Below the pieces are notes generated by a model, which saw nothing but the letters and a program-made list of their open reading frames with translations, had not been told where the DNA came from and did not search any database. Both the position numbers and the translations under genes were made by a program. Source: Tachypleus tridentatus (taxonomy: Eukaryota > Arthropoda > Merostomata > Xiphosura > Limulidae). Taken from it: a DNA stretch of 64,000 bases. Below are positions 56,401-64,000 of this stretch, in pieces. Every line of letters begins with the position of its first letter. Positions within the stretch are counted from its first letter, which is position 1. Where the stretch lies: positions 25,040,400 to 25,104,399 of the forward strand of contig NC_134828.1 of the NCBI RefSeq assembly GCF_004210375.1. Direction: 5' to 3'.

Positions 56401-58518
56401 CCCTCTAGTCTTACACTGCAAAATTAGGGACGGCTAGCACAGATAGCCCTCGAGTAGCTTTGTGCGAAATTCAAAAACAACAAAATCATCTCGTTCAAAT
56501 ACATTAAAACCATGTCACTTATCTGTCTTAAAATCTGGCACATAGTTTCTATAGTATTCGATCATTTGAGACTGCATGTAATTTAAAAGCAAAAGAATAA
56601 TAGTTTTGAAGAAATCTGTTACATAATTAACAGGATTAAAATAACAAAAATACGTGTTATATAATATGTGATCATATTACGTCATCGTATTTATGTCACA
56701 AGGTATACTAACGCTTTCCATAAAACCGTATTGTACTTACATGGAAAACATTAATCACGTCATAATCTGGGCATTCCGCCCCTCTTCGAACACAACCAAG
56801 AGTTACAGAAACCTGTAAAATAAAGAATAATTAACAAATAATTTAACATACAAGATGCATTAATCTTAAGTTACCATGGTTACTTTAAAATATCTTCATT
56901 CAGCTTTAAATAGTTCTAGAGTAAGTAGACGTTTTGGTCGGATTTGGGATACCCGGCTTCTAATATTCGATCGTATTCGGATATTTTTGGATGTGGCGTG
57001 GCTTTACATTTTTAAAATTCGTCATAGGCACGTGCTACCTTTTTACTATAGAAAATTTTCAAACTAAAATTCGTCGTAGGCGCGTGCTGCCTCCTTACTA
57101 CAGAAAAATTTCAAACTGAATTCTGAAGATGGCTGATATGGGTATTAAATATTTAATGAAACTAAAGTACAGAACAACGTTTCGACCTTCTTAGGTCATC
57201 TTCAGGTTAACAAAAAGAGTTTACAAATGACCGTTGCTGGGCACATAGCACTCTTGTTGTTCTGTACTTTATTTTAATTAAAGTTTTAACGCCCATACCA
57301 GTCGTCTTTAGAATACATTTTTTTATTTCAAATGGGTTTCTCGTCATCACGAAAGTTTCAAAGTAATTAGTTCGTTATTTATGTTTGTAACTTCAACCAG
57401 AATGTTACGCCCTGACACCCACTTGAGAATGTTCTTTGGGTTGTGCTTGCCATCGCTGTCGCTACACCGGTGCACTGTACCAGTACAATAGGTGGTGGGT
57501 GTAATGTTTATTTAAAGTACATAATCATGTAATACGATTTTCAAGGCTCTGCTCTTTAACACTTGAAAAATGCTGCTTTGTCCAAAGAGCTATCAGAAAA
57601 CTCCAGTGAGTTAGATGACGTAATACATATTATATGTGATGCACGTGCAAGAGCTTCACAGTTGCACAATATTGTGAAATAACATGTTGATAAAAATTCC
57701 ATGTAATTATCTGATTAGTGGTCAAATTAAAATCTGGTCGGATATAGGTTTGATACTCGTCTCATCCCTCGCCCTAAAATTATTCATAATTTTAATAAAA
57801 TACGCCAGAAATAACAAGAACAATGTAAATGACACGTTTAATTCATAAGTTATAATTTATGTTATAGTCACTATTTGACAAAAGAAACCAGCGAAAATTC
57901 ATAGAATTTCGGTGATTAGAAAAATGAAACATCTACAGTACCGGAAGAAACACGATTGGGATATTTTTGGATGTCACGTGGCCTTACGTATTGAAAATTC
58001 GTCGTGGACACGTGCTATCTTCTTACATTCTTATAAAACACCCGAAACTGGACGATAACTTTGGCCCCACAGTCCGGGACTTGCTCGGCCTTTATGATTT
58101 AACCAATTATCATGCTATTGTCATTAAGATCAATCTTTTTAAAACAGTTTTTATTATAATTACTCAACGGGCAGTGGTTTTACGAGGCTTACATTACTCG
58201 TTTTAAAAAAGAACAAGTTACATCTTGTTAAAGATTATGGTTAGCATGCGCTACAGTTGATAAAATTGATTTATAATGAACCACACGTTGGAAAATGTCT
58301 TTATTGGAGACACTGTTTCAATAGACTTTCGTGGATCTCCGCAACATAAAGTAGATCCACGAAAACATCGAAATATTCCAGTGGTTTATCCCTTATGTTG
58401 AAATTTTTAATGATATCATTTCGACCTTGCTACACCAGTGAACTCCACTACTGTGTTACTAAAATTACAACGAACTTACCTGCAGTATAGCTAGACTGAT
58501 TATTATACAAAATCTCAT
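44235..58518 (-). CDS. Secreted SOUL/heme-binding (HEBP-like) protein, five coding exons
   Basis: The join is 58480-58518, 56741-56812, 52784-52913, 51103-51283 and 44235-44421, giving 202 residues with all phases consistent (0, 0, 1, 2). Residues 1-19 (MRFCIIISLAILQVSVTLG) are a signal peptide, so the protein is probably secreted. Mature sequence starts CVRRGAECPDYDV, followed by the SOUL hallmarks YEEREYPPTTWIMT (39-52; family Y-E-V-R-x-Y-P-x-x-x-W), MTTPV (86-90; family M-T-A-P-V), PPKPLDP (120-126), RYFVSVFDGFA (about 137-147) and YDSPRRRSNRRNEIW near the C-terminus (family Y-x-x-P-x-x-x-x-x-R-x-N-E-V-W). SOUL/HEBP proteins bind heme or porphyrins in a hydrophobic cleft. Cys99 and Cys102 plus two N-terminal Cys could form disulfides. 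Length is normal for the family. Binding is inferred from the family only. Confidence 0.92.
45546..45818 (+). mobile_element. SINE-A in SOUL intron 4
   Basis: It starts GGCCCGATATTGCCAGG, with box B GGATTCGAATCC. A deletion in the GACTAGCTGCCTTCC segment shortens it. Confidence 0.9.
45819..46381. other. Intron sequence, nothing recognised
   Basis: A short imperfect duplication (TTTTCATAAAGTGTGTCA / TTTTCATAAGTGTGTCAG) lies at about 45970-46030. Confidence 0.45.
46382..46684 (-). mobile_element. SINE-A, inverted, with 15-bp target duplication
   Basis: The body is 46397-46669. CCTGTCCCGACTGGG is perfectly repeated at 46382-46396 and 46670-46684, which marks it as a fairly young insertion. Confidence 0.95.
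46685..47369. other. Intron sequence, no recognised element
   Basis: No coding exon of the SOUL gene is expected here, since exons 4 and 5 join in frame without it. Confidence 0.45.
47794..48092 (+). mobile_element. SINE-A inserted in the LINE, 10-bp target duplication
   Basis: The body is 47804-48082. ACTAATAATA lies at 47794-47803 and 48083-48092. It splits the RT C-terminal region from the YADV block. Confidence 0.93.
48202..49623 (-). repeat. 62-bp minisatellite derived from the LINE reverse transcriptase, about 23 copies
   Basis: Each unit (GGAATGTTGTTAACAAATAT, AATGTAAAGAAGTGGCGAAA, AAACTAATCCATATGAAGGA) is, on the minus strand, the codons of GSVLSPLLYIIFVNNIPVL: RT motif B plus the following strand. 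Intact LINE sequence lies on both sides, so the amplification occurred in place. Two forms occur (GCGAAAAAACTAATCC and GCGAGAGAACTGATCC) in recurring order. The latter is closer to the ancestral RT. At 62 bp the frame is not kept. Confidence 0.94.
49807..50305. mobile_element. 499-bp terminal-inverted-repeat element (MITE-like) inside the LINE
   Basis: Its ends are inverted repeats of roughly 110-120 bp: the left end begins CACTGTGTAACACAG and the right end, reversed, CACTATGTAACAAAA. Both continue into TTGTTCCTGG ... CTTTGCTTTTGTGACCTGG. The 240-bp centre has no coding capacity. It disrupts the RT reading frame. The target duplication is not clear (flanks TTTGATTA/TCATTATT). The superfamily is undetermined. 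Confidence 0.8.
50699..50994 (+). mobile_element. SINE-A inserted in the LINE, 10-bp target duplication
   Basis: CCATTAAGTG lies at 50699-50708 and 50985-50994. LINE sequence continues on both sides. Confidence 0.93.
51103..51283 (-). CDS. SOUL gene exon 4
   Basis: The acceptor AATTCTAG|GT completes a Gly codon and the donor CAG|GTAAGA is near-consensus. It encodes NMTTPVRTRFDQRTCPTC, FFFLPKALHKDPPKPLDP and VEPKTRYFV. This is the MTAPV core and the central strand of the SOUL fold. Confidence 0.95.
51284..52783 (-). other. SOUL gene intron 3 (1.5 kb)
   Basis: AT-rich. It contains a 27-bp tandem repeat, about three copies (ATTATTTTATTATGGCTTTT), at 51475-51556. Nothing else was identified. 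Confidence 0.7.
52784..52913 (-). CDS. SOUL gene exon 3
   Basis: The acceptor is TTTCACAAG|G (with TTTTTTT upstream) and the donor CAAG|GTAAT. It encodes GYEEREYPPTTWIMTSAQ, NHSELGSKFYTKLRSYL and KGNNDQ plus one base. This matches the SOUL Y-E-x-R-x-Y-P-x-x-x-W signature and the following helix. Confidence 0.95.
54927..55229 (+). mobile_element. SINE-A reference copy: tRNA-derived, 12-bp target duplication
   Basis: The body is 54939-55217 (279 bp) between perfect TTATTTATTTCT repeats (54927-54938, 55218-55229). The head GGCCCGGCATGACCAGGTGG contains a box A; GGGTTCGAATCCC is box B, and CACCA ends the tRNA-like part. The anticodon-loop-like CTCGTAA would read CGT (Thr), a suggestion only. A conserved body follows (TTGGTAAAAGAGTAGCCCAA; TAGCTGCTTTCCCTCTAGTC), then GCGCAGATAGCCC, GCGCAAAATTC and an AAAC tail. 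It is transcribed, if at all, by RNA polymerase III and needs a LINE partner to move. Confidence 0.95.
56200..56491 (+). mobile_element. SINE-A with 10-bp target duplication
   Basis: The body is 56210-56481. AAAATCATCT lies at 56200-56209 and 56482-56491. Confidence 0.94.
56741..56812 (-). CDS. SOUL gene exon 2
   Basis: 72 bp, phase 0 at both ends. The acceptor is ATTTTACAG|G and the donor CAT|GTAAGTAC. It encodes VSVTLGCVRRGAECPDYDVI and NVFH: the end of the signal peptide, two Cys, and the C-P-x-Y-x-V entry into the SOUL domain. Confidence 0.93.
57121..57313 (-). mobile_element. Penelope-like repeat fragment with hammerhead-like core
   Basis: Its ends are imperfect inverted repeats of roughly 55-60 bp (TTCTGAAGATGGCTGATATG ... 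/ TTCTAAAGACGACTGGTATG ...). On the minus strand 57172-57207 reads CTGAAGA, a GACC/GGTC stem with loop TAAGAA, then GAAAC and GTTGTT. That is the order of the minimal hammerhead ribozymes reported in Penelope-like retroelement repeats. No reverse transcriptase is present. Confidence 0.5.
58327..58364. repeat. Perfect 12-bp hairpin
   Basis: TTTCGTGGATCT (58327-58338) pairs with AGATCCACGAAA (58353-58364) across a 14-base loop, inside SOUL intron 1. Its function is unknown. Confidence 0.8.
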
Positions 58519-58551
58519 GGCAGCTTCAAAGTGCTCGAGCTCCTGAAAAAC
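58480..58551 (-). CDS. SOUL gene exon 1 (first coding exon)
   Basis: ATG at 58516-58518 opens MRFCIIISLAILQ, then the donor CTGCAG|GTAAGT (ideal). Upstream, TTTGTTTGATAATTTCATACAG|G at 58552-58553 looks like an acceptor. The 5' UTR in this exon would then be 58519-58551 and a further non-coding exon should lie upstream (unidentified). Confidence 0.88.
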
Positions 58552-61499
58552 CTGTATGAAATTATCAAACAAACCAGTTAAAGGTTATTCATCAAGCTAA
58601 TCTGTGTTTTTATAATATTCATACTTCTAACCTTCTTACTAAGTTACTGAAAGAAATTTAGAATATTATTATTTTTAAATTACAAAAAACGTGTTCCTTC
58701 TTTCTTCACCCAACTTAGACTTAACTGCACTACATGTATGCATATTAGGGGTATTTTGCCAAATAAATTGTTATACTTAAATCAAGAGGGATATTTGACG
58801 AACTAACAATAATGTGAATTGGTTAACTCACGAATAGCAGTAATAAATTTTCTCTTCAGTTTTCTGGATATAAACCCAGGTAATGAAACGATTCACTTTG
58901 GATATCGAAGCCAGACTGGTGAGGTTGTACAAAGAACAGCTGATTACGCAAGAGTGTCTCTCGTTACCCTGTCAACACAGCCTCATGACCAATCATAAAT
59001 AAGCACTGAGCATAATATGTAGTCACGTGGTTTAGTCAGACATTCATCTCAACTTTTTTAATTCGATTATTATTGATATATTGCTTTTTAACATTTATAA
59101 AGTTGAAAAAAGAGGCCGAATTTCAAAATATTTTTAAAAGGTAAGGCATTAGTTCCTTTTACACGTACATTGGTGGCGCTAGTGTCACAAGTAGAGGTCG
59201 TTCCCCAACATTATTCGTCACGTGTTATTTATGAATTCTTTATTTTGGATTCATCAGTAAGATTAGATATTTCGCTGTAATATGAGAATGAATAGCTTGT
59301 AAGTTGTTTTGTGAACGTTTCATATTTATAATATTAACAAATATTCTCCTATCGATTTTAAGACACAGGAACAATTATAACTTAGAATATCAACTCGAAT
59401 GTAAACAATTCATGTCTAGTTCTGACTGTTTGGTGATAAGCAGAAAACTACACAAAAGATTATATGGTCCATGATGGGTACTTAAACTTGGTTTTAGCGT
59501 TTTAAGCCTGAAGAAGAGATTAGTCCCTCTTCCCTCAACTCTTTAAGGTATACTATAAACACAAATTTAGGTTTGTTTGTTTGTTCTTTTGTAATTTCTT
59601 GAATCACATACATTTCATAAAAGCTGCAAATCTCACGACGATTTTTTATAATGTCACGGAAGAGCACTTTCGTTCAGTAACGTCCAATCAGAAGCTGTAT
59701 AACATATCGTCCACCAGTAACATCCAATCAGAAGCAGTGTAAAACGTAATTCTCTGTCCTGACAACAACAAAAATTTGTCGAGCTTTGAAATATCCTAAA
59801 ATTTATTAAACAAATTAAGCATGTACACATTTGGAGTCAAACATTTATTACACGAAACAGTCAGCCAGCTAACAAAAGCAAACATGAAACACAAACGTAC
59901 AACTTGGAACAACACCCACCTCCTTGTTAACAGCTTTGTGAATATTCTGTCTTGAAATAATACTTTCATTCAACAACAAATGTCTAGAAAATAAAAAACT
60001 ACACTAAATGTATATATATATATATACTACATAATTGGAGCATAAATTTTGTATAACAAACACGATGAAACTAATTTATATATATATCGGTTAATTTCAA
60101 GTGAAAATTGGTGTAATTCTTGTTAACAATAACGTTACTTACACGTTTACAGACACATGTTTTATACGTGATGATACACAATAACATGTTTAACAGTATA
60201 AACTTCAGATACTTTTACTCTAAATCTGAAAAAGACTGCGTTTAGCTTGAGCACATTATGAGCGGAATATTCACTGTCACATCACTGCTGAATTTCATTC
60301 AAAGATAACTTTGTTTTCAGACAACTTGTATTATACAGGTGGCGGTGCTATCTTTAAGTGATGTTCGATGTATTGTATTACAAATTTTGATTACATAAAT
60401 TTCTGCTTATTAAAGTAGACAGCGGGTCAGAAAGTGAGTTACTTTCATCTGTATCTGGTTGTTTTTACATGAGAGTAAGACCCACTGCTCTGAAATGATA
60501 ACACAGCGAAGTTGTTTGCTGTGCATATTAAAATACACTGCAGAAAAAAAACAACGATTTATTTTAAGCCATCCTAGTCATAAAAATAGTTTTAACTCAT
60601 TCTACATAAGTTAATTAAACGTTAGGGGAAAATTACTGAAATTCATAATCTGTCTGTACACAGAAAAGTTTCGCAGATAAAGTTGCGAGATGAAAGTAGA
60701 TTTTGTGTCCAATATTTTTGTTCACAACTTCTGATTGGTTCATAATATAAAATCTTGAATCACGAAAAATATTATTGGAAAATTTGATTCTGAAAATGTG
60801 AAATCCTCAAGTTTGTTAGTTTCAATAGTTTTATAATTAAAATAAAAATGAATTATAATTGTGATTTTGCTTCAACACATCTTGGTTGAGAGTATATAAT
60901 ATAATGAAACAAAATGCCATGAAAGAATGAACAAAATAAATACACGCCACTTGTTGATTCTACAACATACGTGAAAATCAGACCTTTTCCTTAAAGTGCG
61001 TTGAACGAACTCTGAAAGACAAGATTTTCATTGGTTGCACATGAACCAAACTTTAAATTCAATAAGAACGGTTTAAGAAAGTTGTACAAACTGTAATTAA
61101 CAAGTAACGTCCGCAACCTTGGTTTTAGAAATATTTATTCGGTGTCGTTTGACCTTAGAAAACAGTCCACGGTACACAGTTTCTTGACGTTGCCCTTATC
61201 TTTATCCAGTTATCTTCAACTTTGATCAAAATATTCCAAAAATTTCATCTTAAGCAAACTTGAATAACTTGTTTGTGTACATGATACGTATACAGTATGG
61301 CCATTCTCGAGATGCTACATAATCAGAGTAACAAGAAGACGTCCAACGCTCCAAGTGCTCGCTATAGCACGTGATCATGAAAAATTAATTCAATTTCTTC
61401 ATTATTTACTCTTTTGAACGATCAAAATAACACAGATCCATTGGTTATGTCATAAAACTATTTATTTTATGTAACTCTGTATAACTTTACCTAAAGTTG
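58552..61499. other. 5' flank of the SOUL gene; no other gene recognised
   Basis: It should contain the missing 5' UTR exon and promoter. A ~45-bp duplication carrying two GTCCAATCAGAAGC/ATCCAATCAGAAGC (CCAAT) elements lies at 59680-59735, and a (TA)n run is at 60010-60026. The rest is AT-rich. Confidence 0.45.
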
Positions 61500-61619
61500 T
61501 TGTTTTTGAATTAAGCATAAAGATACACAATGGGCTATCTATGCTCTGTCTACTACAGGTATCGAAACTCGGTTTCTAGTGCAGTAAGCCCACAGATATA
61601 TTTCTGTGCCACTGGGGAA
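61500..61619 (-). mobile_element. SINE-B, inverted
   Basis: It reads TTGAATTAAGCATAAAGATA, CACAATGGGCTATCTATGCT, GGTATCGAAACTCGG and TGTGCCACTGGGG in order. Confidence 0.85.
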
Positions 61620-62740
61620 GCTTTATCTAAAGATAGCTTTTGTCAGCAAGAATAATTTTTAAAACTGACTCGAACATACTTTTAAAAGAAAAACAATAAT
61701 TACGAGCCACCTTTTGATAAATCAACATTTATTAAGTCATCATCTGGCACTTAGAATGGAGGCACCAACTTTTCATTTCAAACTAGATAGTTATTCTCTT
61801 TCGTTGTTAGTTTTAATGACTCTGTTTAATGTTGATGATAGAATATTTGAAAACACATTATTACAATTAAAGGACAATAATAAACGAACTACCAAAGAGT
61901 TTTATACGTTTGTTTGCTGTTGAGCACAAAGCTACACAACTGATTACACTGCACAACAAAGTTTTTGCTTCTTGAACACTGTTGGATGTTCTTTATAGAT
62001 TTTTGGCTGCTGATCATGAAAATCACATCCAAATTTGCCCATCACGTACCGTTTCATCGAAATCTTTAGTTTCACCAGGACATTACTACAATGGAAAAAC
62101 GATAACAGGGTAACTGAAATCCGTCAATGCTTGCTGACTACTGTTGGACACTGCAACGTGATGCATCGGACATTGAATACAAACGAAAATCAGGAGCAAA
62201 ACACTTTTAATTATGTTGAACTTAATAGCGTATTAGAAACATAAACGCAATTAAATACGTTATGGCCGGTAAACAATTAACTGTCTATTTCTCAGAGTTC
62301 CTATGTGATGAAGCAAAACCAAAACTATATTTGTGCACACCCACCAGGTACCTGTCACAATCAGCAAAAACTTTTCAAGAAATTGTTGTGCAGATTTATT
62401 TTTGCTAAACCTACGAGTATCGAAACTAGATTTTTCGCGTTTTGAGCCCTGAGACTCACCGTTGAGCTATCTAGTGACCAAAACGAACAAACAGTGCTGT
62501 AAGGATACATTAATAATCCAGTAGACGTTTCATTTAAATAGTTAATTACGTACTATTTCACCAAACCTAGCAACTACAATCTAGTTACAAAAAATAAAGA
62601 AACTGTAATTTTATATCAAACTATCGCGCCCGCGTTAAGTCTAAATAAATAAATGTAAATAAAATTCTTGCTCGTTGCTGCCTATAAAAAATTCCTTTCT
62701 TTTGGTCTAATATAACATATAAGGTAATTTTTGATAAATA
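61620..62740. other. No gene recognised
   Basis: Two short plus-strand frames (61714-61923, 62035-62244) have no splice or homology support. An inverted SINE relic (GAGTATCGAAACTAG) lies at 62405-62480. Confidence 0.45.
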
Positions 62741-63003
62741 GGCCCGGCATGGCCAGGTGGTTAAGGCACTCGACACTTAATCCGAGGGTCGCGAGTTCGA
62801 ATCCCTGTCACACCAAACATGATCGCCCTTTCAGCCGTGAGGGCGTTATAACGTTACGGTCAATCCCACTATTTGTTGGTAAAAGAGTAGCCCAAGAGTT
62901 GGCGAGTGGTGGTGATGACTAGCTGCCTTTCCTGTAGTCTTACACTGCTAAATTAGGGACAGCTAGCGCAGATAACTCTCGTGTATTTGCGCGAAATTCA
63001 AAG
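62741..63003 (+). mobile_element. SINE-A, full length
   Basis: It starts GGCCCGGCATGGCCAGGTGG; the anticodon region is altered (CGACACTTAATCC). Flanks GATAAATA/GACAAATA may be an imperfect target duplication. Confidence 0.92.
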
Positions 63004-63335
63004 ACAAATAAATGAACAGGTCTTCAATAATGTGCCTTAATCAAAAGTTTAGTTTATAAAAACATAAACAAAGAAAAAAATATTTCTGTGAGCAAAATAA
63101 CTTTTAAGCAGTGTAAACCAAAGATAAATTTAACGGAAATAACTTGTATGTATAATTCTATATAACATGACAAATATATCTAAAATAAGATGAAATACAG
63201 GGTTTAGTAAGATGCTAATAATCACAAATAATACATCAATTGAAAGGTGAGCTCATCAAATATTTATGTATTTTTTGACTTGACAAAAGTGAAATTTTCT
63301 ACTTTTTTTCGACACTTAATTATTGTCTTTTTGCC
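63004..63335. other. AT-rich DNA, nothing recognised
   Basis: No exon or repeat family was identified. Confidence 0.45.
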
Positions 63336-63460
63336 CTTCCCCCGCTAGTTCAGCGGTAAGTCTACGGATTTACAACGTTAAAATCAAGGATTTGATTTCC
63401 TTCGGTGGGCTCAGCAGATAGCCCGATGTGGCTTTGCTATACGAAAACACACACACACAT
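63336..63460 (+). mobile_element. SINE-B, diverged, ending in (CA)n
   Basis: It contains CCCGCTAGTTCAGCGGTAAG, TTTACAACGTTAAAATC and CAGATAGCCCGATGTGGCTT, ending in ACACACACACA. Confidence 0.82.
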
Positions 63461-64000
63461 TGCTTTTTTTAAAAATTTAATTTCTGGTCTACTTTTGCAT
63501 CGTAGTCGGCCTGACAAGCTCTGTTATTAGCCTAAAGGCCTCGTAGGCGCTAGATATGGAAGTGTAGTATGGTTAACATAATATTTCATCTAATTTTATT
63601 AACATTGTGCTAGCATTCATTGCCCCAAGAAAACTAACTGATAAATGACTTACATAAAACTGATAATAATTAGAATTTCCTAAGTAGTTCATATCATAAT
63701 AATCGTTATTCATGGATTATTGATTTGTTGCATCCCAGCTAGCTCATGGTATTAGGTGAAAAGTCTTATCGATACTAGCTAGATACGGCAGATGCAGTGT
63801 AGTTAATATTATATTCTTCTTTATTTTTGTCAAAGAGTTGTTAGAATTCTATCTATCATCAATAACTTTCTATTATTTCTTTTGTGTTAGTTTGCAAATT
63901 TAGTATAAATAGCGTTATTGTTTACTTATCAACTTTCATAACGGCATCATTATGTTATAACTAAAATGTATTACCCGTTGCTCATAGTGACACTTCAAAC
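63461..64000. other. AT-rich DNA, nothing recognised
   Basis: A loose duplication (GTGTAGTATGGTTAACATAAT / GTGTAGTTAATATTATATT, each after TAGATA-GG/CGG) is visible at 63550 and 63798. No gene is seen. Confidence 0.4.

Larger units (their letters stand above)
52914..56740 (-). other. SOUL gene intron 2 (3.8 kb)
   Basis: It contains SINE-A copies at 54939 and 56210, and a weak SINE-A scrap at 55685-55765 followed by a ~35-bp degenerate tandem repeat (ATCCATCGTCCACTTTTGAA) at 55768-55880. A possible old DNA-transposon end (GGGGTCTGGGAGCATATCTC) lies at 53075-53240. Confidence 0.75.
56813..58479 (-). other. SOUL gene intron 1 (1.7 kb) with dispersed repeats
   Basis: Blocks around 56985-57115 and 57957-58025 share GATATTTTTGGATGT, AAAATTCGTC and CACGTGCTA in order, a repeat found nowhere else in the window. 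The block at 57010-57115 is itself a ~55-bp tandem pair. A hairpin and a Penelope-like repeat are listed separately. Confidence 0.75.

Noticed and set aside
58849-58881. Plus-strand micro-exon signature (TTCTCTTCAG then 20 nt then GTAATG)
   Set aside because: There is no partner exon on the plus strand. Such signals occur by chance in AT-rich DNA.

Overview
The window is animal genomic DNA: AT-rich, gene-poor and very repeat-rich. Its genes have small exons with GT-AG introns, and short interspersed elements (SINEs) with tRNA-like heads occur every few kilobases. The SINE sequence, the (AAAC)n tails and the 3-5 kb minisatellites look to me like an arthropod, most probably a chelicerate such as a horseshoe crab. 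That assignment is inference from memory of similar sequence, not a database result.

Layout. 1-9.4 kb holds a 26-bp array (659-1776), a 40-bp array (1901-2255), old SINEs and otherwise unassignable AT-rich DNA. 9.5-17.8 kb is almost entirely two large minisatellites: a unit of about 42 bp (9465-12640) and a 59-bp unit (12688-17811) that carries a 22-unit higher-order repeat. 17.8-33.9 kb holds no gene that I recognise. It contains a near-perfect inverted duplication around a SINE (20092-20706), a 40-bp array (25051-25529), many SINEs and an open reading frame that looks like a broken relic of a Cys-rich repetitive gene family (29647-30093).

33.9-36.0 kb carries a compact two-exon minus-strand gene for a small secreted, glycine-rich, two-cysteine peptide with a signal peptide and a dibasic/furin-like site. 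It is antimicrobial-peptide-like, but I recognise no named family. Its intron holds a deleted mariner transposon inserted into a degenerate minisatellite, and its 5' splice site lies in a fourfold tandem duplication.

44.2-58.6 kb is the one confidently identified gene: a minus-strand, five-coding-exon gene for a secreted SOUL/heme-binding (HEBP-like) protein of 202 residues. All intron phases agree. Its last intron (6.7 kb) holds a broken jockey/CR1-like LINE. That LINE is cut by two SINEs and a 499-bp terminal-inverted-repeat element, and one 62-bp piece of its reverse-transcriptase gene has been amplified into a 1.4-kb minisatellite. 58.6-64 kb has SINEs and AT-rich DNA only.

The two genes are not obviously linked in function, although secretion is common to both. 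There is no sign of operons, CRISPR, rRNA or true tRNA genes. The most unusual signals are the peptide gene with its quadruplicated splice donor, the foldback SINE, the exact 1298-bp higher-order repeat, the RT-derived minisatellite, a hammerhead-ribozyme-like core in a Penelope-type repeat, and a 3' tail shared by two otherwise different SINE families.
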